Source: CAVQCJ01 sp963849365 (GTDB lineage: Bacteria; Actinomycetota; Actinomycetes; Prado026). Taken from it: DNA of 64,000 nt. Both the position numbers and the translations under genes were made by a program. The stretch covers positions 558,001-622,000 of the forward strand of contig CAWKHA010000001.1 in assembly GCA_963849365.1 (NCBI GenBank). The letters are read 5' to 3'. The notes under the pieces are model-generated. The model worked only from the letters and a program-made list of their open reading frames with translations. It searched no databases and was not told where the DNA came from. This document shows positions 10,835 through 20,123 of this stretch, piece by piece. Every line of letters starts with the position of its first letter. Within the stretch, counting starts at the first letter, position 1.

Positions 10835-11851
10835 TCAGTCGCCGATCGTGGCGACCATCAGCGCCTTGATCGTGTGCAGACGGTTCTCGGCCTGGTCGAA
10901 CGCCACGTTCGCCGGCGAGGAGAACACCTCGTCGGTGACCTCGAGGCCGGTGGTCAGCCCGGTCTGCTCGGCGACCTCCCGCCCGACGGTGCTGCGGGTG
11001 TCGTGGAACGCGGGCAGGCAGTGCATGAACCGGGCCTGCGGGTTGCCCGTGCGCTCGAGAGCCGCCCGGTTGACCTGGTACGGCAGCAGGTCACGGACCC
11101 GGGCGTCCCACACCTCCTTGGGCTCCCCCATCGAGACCCACACGTCCGTGTGCACGAAGTCGGCCCCGTGCAGGCCTTCGTCGAGATCCTCGGTCAGGGT
11201 CAGCCGCGCACCGGAGGAAGTCGCCCGCTCGCGGGCGAGGTCCTGGACGTCCTTGTCCGGCCACAGGTCTCGCGGCGCGCAGATCCGGACGTCCGCGCCC
11301 ATGATCGACCCCGTCACCAGCAGGGAGCGGCCCATGTTGAACCTGCCGTCACCGAGGAAGCAGTAGGAGACCTCGGTCAGCGGACGGCCGCCGGAGTGCT
11401 CGGACATCGTCAGGAAGTCCGCGAGCATCTGCGTCGGGTGCCACTCGTCGGTCAGACCGTTGTAGACCGGGACATCGGAGTACTCGGCCAGCTCGTCGAC
11501 CGTGGCCTGCGCCTTGCCGCGGAACTGGATCGCGTCGAACATGCGCGACAGCACCCGTGCGGTGTCCGCCGCCGACTCCTTGTGACCGATCTGCGACGAG
11601 GACGGATCCAGGTAGGTGACATGCGCGCCCTGGTCGTAGGCGGCCACCTCGAACGCGCATCTGGTCCGGGTCGAGGTCTTCTCGAAGATCAGCGCGATGT
11701 TCCGCCCGGCCATGCGCGCGACCTCACGACGCTCGCGCTTGGCCTGCTTCAGCTCCGCCGACAGGTCGAGCAGGTGCTGCAGCTCGGCCGCCGTGAAGTC
11801 GAGCTCCTTCAGGAAGTCACGGCCACGCAGATCGACGCCCACGGGTCCCAC
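10835..11851 (-). CDS. argF: Ornithine carbamoyltransferase (ArcB-like)
   Basis: 338 residues from the GTG at 11851. Upstream of it runs GGAGGAGAGAGG; the frame is open further up but without a start that fits family length. It condenses carbamoyl phosphate and ornithine to citrulline, or runs in reverse in arginine catabolism. Motifs: carbamoyl-phosphate loop EKTSTRTRCAFE (STRTR at 60-64), HPTQMLADFLT, and the ornithine-binding FMHCLPAFHDTRS. The sequence is close to catabolic ArcB enzymes (AYDQGAHVTYLDPSSSQIGH, GLTDEWHPTQ). No arcA, arcC or other arg gene is next to it, so the direction of the reaction in the cell is open. Confidence 0.93.
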   Translation of the reverse strand: MGPVGVDLRGRDFLKELDFTAAELQHLLDLSAELKQAKRERREVARMAGRNIALIFEKTSTRTRCAFEVAAYDQGAHVTYLDPSSSQIGHKESAADTARVLSRMFDAIQFRGKAQATVDELAEYSDVPVYNGLTDEWHPTQMLADFLTMSEHSGGRPLTEVSYCFLGDGRFNMGRSLLVTGSIMGADVRICAPRDLWPDKDVQDLARERATSSGARLTLTEDLDEGLHGADFVHTDVWVSMGEPKEVWDARVRDLLPYQVNRAALERTGNPQARFMHCLPAFHDTRSTVGREVAEQTGLTTGLEVTDEVFSSPANVAFDQAENRLHTIKALMVATIGD

Positions 11852-11959
11852 CGCCTCTCTCCTCCGGCCGTCGCCGGCGCTGAGCCTGCCCGCGACGCTG
11901 CCCGAGCACTGTCGGCCGCCACCAGAGCCTTTGGTCCCCAGCAGCACGCCAGCAGCAAC

Positions 11960-14900
11960 TCAGCTCCGCCCCTCGAGCGGACGTTCGATGGACTCGCGGT
12001 TCCGGGCGGGTATCCCCACCGCGTCCATCGTCGCGCGGGCGCGGGCCATCGAGGCGGCCGCCGGCGTGCGATCGCCGGTCGCGCGGAGGGCGCCCGCGCG
12101 AAGCGCCAGGGCGCGCGCGAGCCACGAAGTCGACCCGAACCGCTCCCATCGCTCGACGGCCGCGTCCAGCGCGACGACGGCCGCGCGGGGATCGTCGCGC
12201 AGCAGCGCCGCGACCCCCGCGGTCTCGGCAACGACCGCGGCCACCTCCGCCTCCGCGGCCACCGTCACGTGAGAAGCGATCCGTCCGGGCCGGCGTCCGG
12301 CGAGCAGCGACGCCTGCGCCGCGTACGCCTTCGCGAGCGCCAGCGCGCCGTCGGCCTCGGCTTCCTTCGCCGCGACGACCGCTTCGTCCAACGCGGCCAC
12401 GGCCTGCGCCGGCCGCGCGGCTCCGAGGAGTCCGCGGCCGCGGATCAAGGCGGGCAGCGGCGACCACAACCGCATCGGTACCTCGCGCAGCGCCTCGCGC
12501 AGTGCCTCCGCGGACGGTTCGACGCGTTCCCACTGCCCGCGGTCGAGCACCACCATCGCCTCGGTCTCGGCCAGGTCGCCGTGCATCACGCGGACCCCAT
12601 GCTGCGCGATGGCGTCCCGCGCCTGCCGCAACGCCCGCGCGGCCGCGCCGGGTCTGCCCTTGCGAACCTCCGCCCGTGCGATCGCCAGTCGGGCCAGTGC
12701 CGGGATGCGGACGGATCCGAGCCCGGCGCCGATCGCGCCTGCTTCACGCGCGAGGGACGCCGCCACGGCGGGCTCCCCCGCGTGGGCGCCGGCCAGCGCC
12801 GCGATCAGGAGGGCGTCGGATTCGGTGTAGCGATCCCCCGCATCCGCGGCGACCGGCCGGCACGCCTCTGCACCGCCGATGGCCTCCGTGAACCGTCCGG
12901 CGGAGTAGCAGTAGTGCCCCCACGTGCGCAGCAGCGACGCACGTGAGCGGAGATCCCCCTCCCCCTCGACCAGGCGGCGCGCCTGCTCGTACCAACGATG
13001 GAACTCGGCGTCTCCTTCCACCGACAGGATGTACGCGAGGTCGTTGGCCACCACGGCCCGGCCGAACCGGTCCCGCGCGCGGGCGAAGAGGCGGTAGGCG
13101 CTGCGCAGATCGTCGAGCTCTCGTTCCAGGTCAGCCCACTCCCACGTCTCCGAGAGCCGGTGCAGCGCCCACCCCTGGCCACGCAGGTCGCCCACGGCTT
13201 CGAACCGCTGCCGCGCGGCCTCGAGCAGGGTTCGGGCGCGGCGCAGGCGCCCGGCGTCGTTCTCCGAGCGCCCGAGCGCCAGCAGCGCCCGCGCCGCCAG
13301 GTCACCGTCCCCCGCGCGGTCCGCCAGCCGCCGAGCCCGCATCGCCTGCTCGATCGCCTCCGCGTGCGCACCCATCTCGATCAGGGCCTCCGCCAGCCCG
13401 AGCGAGGCTCGCGCCGCTATCCCGACGTCGGCAGCGTTGCCGGCGGCCTCGGTCACGCGAAGAGCCCGACGGAACAGCGGCTCCGCGGCCCGCGTCTGCC
13501 GTACGAACGTCTGCTCGGCCCAGCGAGTCAGGTACTCCGCCGCGAGCCGGATGACGACGAGATCCGGAACTGGACCCGTCTTCGAGACAGCCAGCTCCCA
13601 CGCCAGCTCGTAGTGGTACGCGATGGAGGCCACGGGCTCGCGACCCGGTCGGGCGGTGGACCGCAACCACGCGGCGATCTGCGCGTGCCGCTGGGCGCGC
13701 ACAGCCTTCGGCAGCGCGCCGTACGCGACGTCCCGGATCAGCGCGTGCTTCCACTCGTACTCGTCGGTGCCGGGGACGGTGCTGCGCTGGTTCTTGCGGA
13801 GGAGCCCACGCGCGACCAGCCCGCGCAGCGCGGCGCGCCGGCCGGCCACGTCGCTCACGACCGCGAGCAGGGCGTCCCAGGTCACCGTCCCGCAGACGGA
13901 CGCATCCTGAAGCAGCTCCTTCTGGTCGGCGGGCAAGGCGTCCAACCGCGCGGCGATCAGCAGCCGGATCGTCTGCGGAACGTCGCTGGTGATGCCGGGA
14001 TCGACGACCCGCCACGACCCTCCTTGCTCGCGTATCGCGCCGCTCTCCACCAGCATCTCCACCATCTCCTCGAGGAACAGCGCGTTGCCGTTCGCGCGAG
14101 AGACCGGGACGCCGGCGGCTTCGGTCGAGCCGTCGCCGCCGAGCATGAGCTCCGCCAGCGACCGCATCGAGTCGGGATCGAGACCGGGCAGCGGAGTCGA
14201 GGGCAGCCCGGGCACACGCGCGCGGGACAGCCCCAGGATCAGCACGGGCGCCGGCCACGGGTCGCGGTGCGCGTCGGCGAGCAGCTCGATCAGCGCTCGA
14301 TCGGCCCACTGGAGGTCGTCCAGCACGACGACGACAGGTCCGACGCGTGCGCGGTCCTCCAGGACCAGTCGGGCCGCGCGGGCCGCGTCCCGTTCGCTGC
14401 GGGGGGCATCGTCGTCGAGAGCGAGCAACGCCCGCAGGTCGGCGGCCAGGGCTGCGGGGTGCTCACCGCGTCCGATCCGACGCGCGGCCCGGTCGACAGC
14501 CCCGCGTGCCACCGATGTGGACGTGCCCGGCGCCAGCCCCAAGGCACCGGAGACGGCCTCGGCCAGCGCGGACAGCAGCGGCCTCGCTCCGAAGGAAACA
14601 CAACGACCCACGAGGAAGCGGTCGGGGGGCAGCGAAGTGCCGAGCTCGCGCGCCAGCCGGCTCTTGCCGATCCCCGGCTCCCCGGTCACCACCAGGACCC
14701 GCCCGCAGCCGTCCTGCTCGGTCTGCTTCAGCTCGCTTGCGAGCACGGCCAGCATCTCGTACCGGTCGACGAACGCTCGCCGAGTCGTCGGGGCCGGACG
14801 CTCCGCAACGGCGAGCGCCTCGAACGTCACCAGTGGCTCGGCCTTCCCTTTGGCCTTGCGCAGACGTCGAGAGCCGTAGCGGATGCCCGCGCGGGTCCGG

Positions 14901-15388
14901 TTCCTCGTCGTCTCGTCGACCAGGATGTGCCCACCCGTCGCCAGGCCGGCCAGACGGGCGGCCGTGTTCACCGTGTCACCGATCACGGTGAAGCCCGCCG
15001 CCTCATCCGAGGGCGCGACCATCACCTCGCCGGAGTTCACTCCCGAGTGGATCTCAGGGAGCTGGATGCCGCTGCGGTCCCGGTTCAGGACGCGGACGCG
15101 GTCACGCACCTCGAGCGCGGCGCGCACCGCGCGCTCCGCATCGTCCTCATGGGCGACGGGGACGCCGAAGATCGCCATGAAACCGTCGCCCTGGAGCTGG
15201 GGAACGGTGCCGCCGTAGGACTCGACGATCGCCTGCAGCTCCGCCATGGTCGGACGCAGGAAGCCGTAGACCTCCTCGGGGTCCAGTGTCTCCGCCAGGG
15301 CGGTGTAGCCCGCCAGATCGGCGAAGAGCATCGTGACGAGCTTGCGCTCACCTCGCGTGCCTCGCAGCGAACCGGCGCGGTCCGTCAC
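11960..15388 (-). CDS. Class III nucleotidyl cyclase fused to AAA ATPase and TPR-like region
   Basis: 1142 residues from the GTG at 15388 (the frame extends further up, but that part lies over the preceding gene). Residues 15-150 form a cyclase homology domain: metal-binding Asp24 (LFADLAGY) and Asp68 (QGDGFMAIFG), transition-state Asn141 and Arg145 (GDTVNTAARL). The adenine-selecting Lys expected 3 residues before GD is Gln64. An ATPase follows with Walker A GEPGIGKSRLA near residue 235 and Walker B VVVLDDLQWAD. The C-terminal ~600 residues are Ala/Arg-rich helical repeats of TPR type. Such proteins are thought to be multi-domain signal sensors. The start lies 12 bp after the AsnC-like gene, so the two are probably one operon, possibly continuing from hen1-pnkp. 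Confidence 0.85.
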   Translation of the reverse strand: MTDRAGSLRGTRGERKLVTMLFADLAGYTALAETLDPEEVYGFLRPTMAELQAIVESYGGTVPQLQGDGFMAIFGVPVAHEDDAERAVRAALEVRDRVRVLNRDRSGIQLPEIHSGVNSGEVMVAPSDEAAGFTVIGDTVNTAARLAGLATGGHILVDETTRNRTRAGIRYGSRRLRKAKGKAEPLVTFEALAVAERPAPTTRRAFVDRYEMLAVLASELKQTEQDGCGRVLVVTGEPGIGKSRLARELGTSLPPDRFLVGRCVSFGARPLLSALAEAVSGALGLAPGTSTSVARGAVDRAARRIGRGEHPAALAADLRALLALDDDAPRSERDAARAARLVLEDRARVGPVVVVLDDLQWADRALIELLADAHRDPWPAPVLILGLSRARVPGLPSTPLPGLDPDSMRSLAELMLGGDGSTEAAGVPVSRANGNALFLEEMVEMLVESGAIREQGGSWRVVDPGITSDVPQTIRLLIAARLDALPADQKELLQDASVCGTVTWDALLAVVSDVAGRRAALRGLVARGLLRKNQRSTVPGTDEYEWKHALIRDVAYGALPKAVRAQRHAQIAAWLRSTARPGREPVASIAYHYELAWELAVSKTGPVPDLVVIRLAAEYLTRWAEQTFVRQTRAAEPLFRRALRVTEAAGNAADVGIAARASLGLAEALIEMGAHAEAIEQAMRARRLADRAGDGDLAARALLALGRSENDAGRLRRARTLLEAARQRFEAVGDLRGQGWALHRLSETWEWADLERELDDLRSAYRLFARARDRFGRAVVANDLAYILSVEGDAEFHRWYEQARRLVEGEGDLRSRASLLRTWGHYCYSAGRFTEAIGGAEACRPVAADAGDRYTESDALLIAALAGAHAGEPAVAASLAREAGAIGAGLGSVRIPALARLAIARAEVRKGRPGAAARALRQARDAIAQHGVRVMHGDLAETEAMVVLDRGQWERVEPSAEALREALREVPMRLWSPLPALIRGRGLLGAARPAQAVAALDEAVVAAKEAEADGALALAKAYAAQASLLAGRRPGRIASHVTVAAEAEVAAVVAETAGVAALLRDDPRAAVVALDAAVERWERFGSTSWLARALALRAGALRATGDRTPAAASMARARATMDAVGIPARNRESIERPLEGRS

Positions 15389-15399
15389 GCTCTCTGCGC

Positions 15400-15957
15400 T
15401 CAGCTCTCCACGAGTCTGATGGCGTTGTCGGTGAGATCTGCGAGCGCCGTCGACGTGCGGCCGATCCCCGGCACGCCCCGCAGCTGCACCACCCGGTCGA
15501 CGACCTGCTCGATCGTCTCGGCGCCGAGGTCGACCAGCAGGTCGAAGTCGGATGCGTTGACGACCGCGGCGCCGTAGTCGCCGGCGCTGCTGAACTGCTC
15601 GTCGAGCGCGTCGAGCAGGCCGAACGGGTCGGCCGTCGTCTGGGCGCACACGAGCGCGCAGATGTTCGGGCTGTGACGCTTGGGGGAGAGCGGGCGGGAG
15701 CCGGTGAGGTTGACCGACCAGTCCGAACGGATGCCCGCCTTGAAGTACTCGCCCGCGATGTGCCGCTGGAGCTCCCCGAGGTCGTCGGCCACCACACGTG
15801 CGAACAGGTTGAAGCCCCCCACGAACTGCGCGACGAAGCGAACGCCGGGAGCGCCGGCCAGGCCCCTCTTGACCGCTTCGACACCACCGACGTCGATGTG
15901 CCGCTCGAAGACGTACGCCTCGATCTTGCCTTCCCCGGTGCGGATGTCCGTGTCCAT
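15400..15957 (-). CDS. AsnC/Lrp-like ligand-binding protein without DNA-binding domain
   Basis: 185 residues. Two copies of a ligand-binding (RAM/ACT-like) fold can be made out: one around GVRFVAQFVGGFNLFARVV and ELQRHIAGEYFKAGI (residues ~35-85), another around AVVNASDFDLLVDLG and VVQLRGVPGIGRTSTALADL (residues ~130-178). The pattern of a beta strand with a D/N-L-L motif and a terminal GV/GI..T strand is that of the Lrp/AsnC effector domain. No helix-turn-helix precedes it. The ATG at 15957 follows GGAGGTGATC, a full match to the 16S anti-Shine-Dalgarno. It is 12 bp upstream of the cyclase-ATPase gene; I infer it supplies ligand sensing to that protein. The family call is moderate. Confidence 0.72.
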   Translation of the reverse strand: MDTDIRTGEGKIEAYVFERHIDVGGVEAVKRGLAGAPGVRFVAQFVGGFNLFARVVADDLGELQRHIAGEYFKAGIRSDWSVNLTGSRPLSPKRHSPNICALVCAQTTADPFGLLDALDEQFSSAGDYGAAVVNASDFDLLVDLGAETIEQVVDRVVQLRGVPGIGRTSTALADLTDNAIRLVES

Positions 15958-15974
15958 GCCAGATCACCTCCGTC
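15947..15974 (-). promoter_or_regulatory. Ribosome binding site with full anti-SD complementarity
   Basis: On the minus strand GGAGGTGATC lies a few nt before the ATG at 15957. This ten-base match to the 16S 3' end is unusual in a window where many starts have a weak site or none, and suggests efficient initiation. Confidence 0.6.
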
Positions 15975-16100
15975 GAGGGAGATCAATCCTGGCGCTCCCG
16001 GGGTCCGGGCGCAATCCGGCTCTGCCACCGGGGCACCGTGCTGCGGACCGCGGCAGACCGGCTCGCTCCTCAACGTGCCTTGTCTGTTCGTGATGCGAGA

Positions 16101-18693
16101 TCAAAGGCGGGGGTCGACAGGTTCGGACTCGAGGGCGAGGACGGCGAAGACGCACTCGTGCACGCGCCACAGCGGCTCGCCGCGGGCGGCGCGGTCGAGG
16201 GCTTCCAGGCCGAGGGCATACTCGCGGGCGGCGAGGGACCGCTTGTGCCCGAGTCCGCGCTGACGGAGCCGTTCGAGGTTGCCGGGGTCGGTGTAGTCGG
16301 GGCCGTAGATGATGCGCAGGTACTCCCGCCCGCGCACCTTCAGCCCGGGCTGAGTCAGGCCGCGGGGCCCTCGGGTCAGGTTGCCGGCGGGCTTGACGAC
16401 CATGCCCTCGCCGCCGGCCGCGGTGAGCTCCTCCCACCACCGCGTGGCGGCCCCGACGGAATCGGCGTCGGTGGTGTCGACCCACACCCGCTGCGTGGGC
16501 GCGATCACGTCGGGGTCGGTGGCCACCAACCGGTCGCGCCAGGTCGAGGTGCCAGGCGTGCGGCCGGGTCTGGTGCGCGACGCCTTCGGAGGCGAGCAGC
16601 TGGAAGGGAGCCACCCGCACGCCGTCGATGCCGTCGGTGGGCCAGCAGTAGCGCCGGTACGCCGCGATGAACGCCTCGGCGTTCTCCTGCCGTCCCTGCG
16701 TGCGGACGAGCAGGTCGGCGACGTCGAGGCCGCTGGCGGCCGCCCTGGTCAGGGCGTCGAGCGCGGCCGGGAACGCGGCATGGGCGGCGGCGCCCACCGC
16801 GGCGTACTGGTGCCGCAACAGGTCCTCGGCCTTGGCGCTCCAGGGCAGCAGCTCAGTGTCGAACAGCAGCCAGCTGGTGCTCAGCTCGTCGAAGAGTCCG
16901 GCGGTCTCGGCCGCGGCACGGAGCCTGGCGAGCAGCTCCTCGGTCAGGTCGGGAGCGAAGAACGGCCGACCCGTGCGGGTCCAGATCGCGCCGGTACCGT
17001 CGCCCGGCGCGCCGAACCGAGCCTTCGCCGCCTCGAGGTCGCGACAGACCAGGGCGACGGCGCGCGAGCCCATGTGCTTCTCCTCGCACACGACGGCGTG
17101 CACGCCGTCGGCGCGGTAGCCGTCGAACGCCTGCTCGGGGTGCTCGAGCAGGTCCGGCTCGGTCGAGGTCGCGACCGGGCTCATCGTCGGCGGCAGGTAC
17201 AGGAGCCACCGCGGGTCGATCGCGAATCGGCTCATCACCTCCAACGCTGCCGCGGCGTTCTCCTCCCGGACGCTGACCCGCCCGTGGTATGCGGTCTCGA
17301 CGACCCGGCGGCCGGTGACGTCGCTCAGGTCGAGGACCTCGGGCTCGCGGCGCCCCGGCCGAGCGACGTCCGCGGCTGCGGCTGCGGCATCGGGGTTGGC
17401 GGGGAACGGCCTGGCCGGCTCGTAGTACACCCGCGCCGCGGGCACCGAGACCAGCTCACGCTCAGGGTAGCGCAGCGCAGTCAGGCTGCCGCCGAAGACG
17501 CAGCCGGTGTCCAGGCACAGGGTGTTGTTGACCCACTCCGGGGTCGGGATCGGTGTGTGCCCGTACAGCACCATCGCCTGGCCGCGGTACTCGTTCGCCC
17601 ACGGGTAGCGCACCGGAAGCCCGAACTCGTCGGTCTCCCCCGTGGTCTGCCCGTACAGGCAGAACTCGCGCACGCGCCCGGATGCGCGGCCCTGGTAGCG
17701 CTCGGTGAGCCCGGCGTGAGCGACGACGAGGCGCCCGCCGTCGAGGACGTAGTGCGAGATCAGTCCGTCGAGGAACGGCTCCACCGCGGCCCGGATCTCT
17801 GTGTTCTCGCCCTCGAGCTGGGCCAACGACTCGGCCAGCCCGTGGGTGACCTGGACGTTCCGACCGCGCAGGGCGCGCAGCAACTTGTTCTCGTGGTTTC
17901 CCGAGACGCACAGCGCGTACCCGGAGGCGACCATGCCCATGACCAGGCGCAGCACGCCCGGGGTGTCCGGGCCACGGTCGACCAGGTCGCCGACGAACAC
18001 CGCCCGCCGACCGTCGGGGTGGCGGGCGGTGACCGGCCGGCCACGCTCGTCGCGGTCGAGCGCGTAGCCGAGGTCGGTGAGCAGGACCTCGAGCTCGGCG
18101 CGGCAGCCGTGCACGTCACCGATGACGTCGAAGGGGCCGGTCTGGTCGCGTAGGTCGTTGAACAGCCGCGACCGGGTCAACGTGGCGGCAGCGAGCTCCG
18201 CTTCGTCTTTGAGGACGTGGACGCCGCGGAAGCCTTCCTTCTGCAGCCCACGGAGACTGCGGCGCAGCTGGTCGCGCTGCCGGCGGATCACGTGCGGTCC
18301 GAACTGGCGGTCCGGGCGCGAGGCGTTGCGGTCCAGGCAGACCCGCTCGGGTAGGTCCAGGACGATCGCGACCGGCAGGACGTCGTGCTCACGTGCCAGC
18401 CGGACCAGGGCCTTGCGGGCCTCGGGCTGGACGTTGGTCGCGTCGACGACCGTGAGCCGGCCGGCGGCCAGCCTCTTGCCGGTGACGTAGTGCAGGACGT
18501 CGAACGCGTCGCCGGTGGCCGACTGGTCGTTCTCGTCGTCCGCGACCAGGCCGCGGCAGAAGTCGCTGGAGATCACCTCGGTCGGCGCGAAGTGGGCCCG
18601 CGCGAAGGTGGACTTACCCGACCCGCTGACCCCGACAAGCACGACCAGGGAGAGGGCGGGCACGTCGATCACCCGTGTGGTCGTCTCGGTCAC
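16101..18693 (-). pseudogene. pnkp: RNA-repair kinase-phosphatase-ligase Pnkp, frameshifted in the ligase domain
   Basis: About 864 codons in two frames, matching the ~870-residue bacterial Pnkp. It heals and seals cut RNA: 5'-kinase with P-loop GVSGSGKST (residues 21-29); metallophosphatase with GDVHG (192-196), GDLVDRG (235-241) and GNHE (265-268); adenylyltransferase/ligase with EEKHMGSR (Lys539). After residue ~718 the frame is lost: the DNA reads CTG GCG C GAC CGG TTG near 16530-16540, one base too many. The correct continuation, DRLVATDPD through GGEGMVVKP to the stop at 16101, is in the next frame. Reading on in frame gives an arginine-rich non-homologous tail. The total length (3n+1) fits a single insertion. 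Kinase and phosphatase should survive, ligase motifs IV-VI would not. It could be a sequencing error. The start overlaps hen1 by 4 bp. Confidence 0.88.
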
Positions 18694-20123
18694 GACGCCA
18701 CCGCCGACCCGCCGTCGGACCGGGTGAAGACCGCCATCTGGGTCGGCGGCCCGACCTCCGGGTCGTCAACACCCACCGGCAGGTACCGCACGTCGTAGCC
18801 GTGGACGGCGGCGACGTGGTCGGCCCAGTCGGCGAACTCGGCCCGGGTCCACTCGAAGCGATGGTCGCGGTGACGGAACGCCCCGGGCATGAGGAAGTCG
18901 AAGCGCACGTTGTGCTCCACGTTCGGCGTGGTCACCACCACGGTGCGCGGAGCGGCGTCGGCGAACACTGTCCGCTCCAGCGTCGGCAGCCGCGACGGGT
19001 CGACGTGCTCGACGACCTCCATCAGTACGACCGCGTCCAGCCCGGCCAGCCGGGCGTCCCGATAGGTCAGGGACGACTGCAGCAGCGTCAGGCGCTCGCG
19101 CTGCCGGTCCGGCATCCGGTCCAGCCGCAGGCGGCGTGCGGCGACGTCCAGCGCCCGCGCCGACACGTCAGCGGCGATCACCTCGGTGAATGTCGGATCG
19201 GCCACCAGCGCCGCCGTCAGCGCGCCCTCCCCACAGCCGAGGTCGCCGACCCGGTGGGATCCGGCGGCGCGCAGCACCGCGATCACGGCGCCGCGGCGCT
19301 GCTCGGCCAGCGGCGTCGGCCGGTCCGGTTCGTCCCGGCCGACCGCGTCGGCCACCGCGTTGTCGAGGTCCTCGACCTCGATGTCGTCAGCGTCGGCCAG
19401 CCGCTCCATCGCGGCTCGGAACAGCCCGGGGCGGTGTGCCAGGTAACGCCGGGTGATCAGCGGCTTGTCCGGGTGCGTGGCCAGCCAGCCGCCCCCGGCC
19501 CGGACCAGCTTGTCGACCTCGTCCGGGCTGACCCAGTAGTGCTTCGCGTCGTCCAGCACCGGCAGCAGAACGTACAGGTGGTTCAGCGCGTCGGCGAGCC
19601 GTACCTCGCCGGTGAGCCGCAGGTCGACGTAGCGGGACTCCCCCCACTCCGGGATCGTCTCGTCCAATGGGATCACCGTGGCGTCCACGGTCCAGCCGAG
19701 CGGCTCGAACAGCCGGTGCGCCAGGTCGGGCCCACCGCGGCACGGGAGGACCGGGACGTGGATCTCCAGCGGGAGGGTGGCGGCGGCCAGCTCCGGGCGG
19801 GCGTCGCAGCGCCCCGACATCGCCGTCTTGAACACCCTGGCCATGGCGACCGCCAGCATGCTCGAGGCCGCGTAGGGTCGGTCGTTGACGTACTGCCGCA
19901 GCGAGAATCCCTCGCCCGCAGGGCCCTTTCGTCCGCGCACCAGGCCGACTGGGTCGACCTCCAGAAGCAGCGCCGCGCTGCAGCGGGTCGCGGTGGCCTC
20001 CGGGTAGAAGACATGGGCCGTGCCGACCGACACGTCGAACGCCTGCGGCCGACCCGGGTGCTTGTGCAGCAGGAAGCCCAGGTCGGTCGCCGGCTCCGCG
20101 GTGGTCGAGATCGTCAGCAGCAC
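18690..20123 (-). CDS. hen1: 3'-terminal RNA ribose 2'-O-methyltransferase Hen1
   Basis: 477 residues. Hen1 methylates the 2'-OH at the 3' end of a broken RNA before Pnkp seals it, so that the same nuclease cannot cut again. The N-terminal ~260 residues form the Pnkp-interacting part. The C-terminal half is the methyltransferase: SAM loop VGDLGCGEGALTAAL (GCGEG at 296-300) and the metal-binding motif MEVVEHVDPSRL (369-373) with a further His in VTTPNVEHNVRF. The GTG start at 20123 lacks a clear ribosome binding site; GATGAT 8 nt upstream could be a -10 of a leaderless transcript. The stop overlaps the pnkp start (ATGA), which is the known hen1-pnkp arrangement. Confidence 0.95.
   Translation of the reverse strand: MLLTISTTAEPATDLGFLLHKHPGRPQAFDVSVGTAHVFYPEATATRCSAALLLEVDPVGLVRGRKGPAGEGFSLRQYVNDRPYAASSMLAVAMARVFKTAMSGRCDARPELAAATLPLEIHVPVLPCRGGPDLAHRLFEPLGWTVDATVIPLDETIPEWGESRYVDLRLTGEVRLADALNHLYVLLPVLDDAKHYWVSPDEVDKLVRAGGGWLATHPDKPLITRRYLAHRPGLFRAAMERLADADDIEVEDLDNAVADAVGRDEPDRPTPLAEQRRGAVIAVLRAAGSHRVGDLGCGEGALTAALVADPTFTEVIAADVSARALDVAARRLRLDRMPDRQRERLTLLQSSLTYRDARLAGLDAVVLMEVVEHVDPSRLPTLERTVFADAAPRTVVVTTPNVEHNVRFDFLMPGAFRHRDHRFEWTRAEFADWADHVAAVHGYDVRYLPVGVDDPEVGPPTQMAVFTRSDGGSAVAS

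Noticed and set aside
12943..15577. Long plus-strand open frames opposite the cyclase-ATPase
   Set aside because: Antisense frames without domains; the minus-strand protein has intact cyclase and Walker motifs.
15389..15967. N-terminal extension of the cyclase-ATPase frame
   Set aside because: It overlaps the AsnC-like gene in another frame, is arginine-rich and matches nothing; the cyclase domain begins just after the GTG at 15388.
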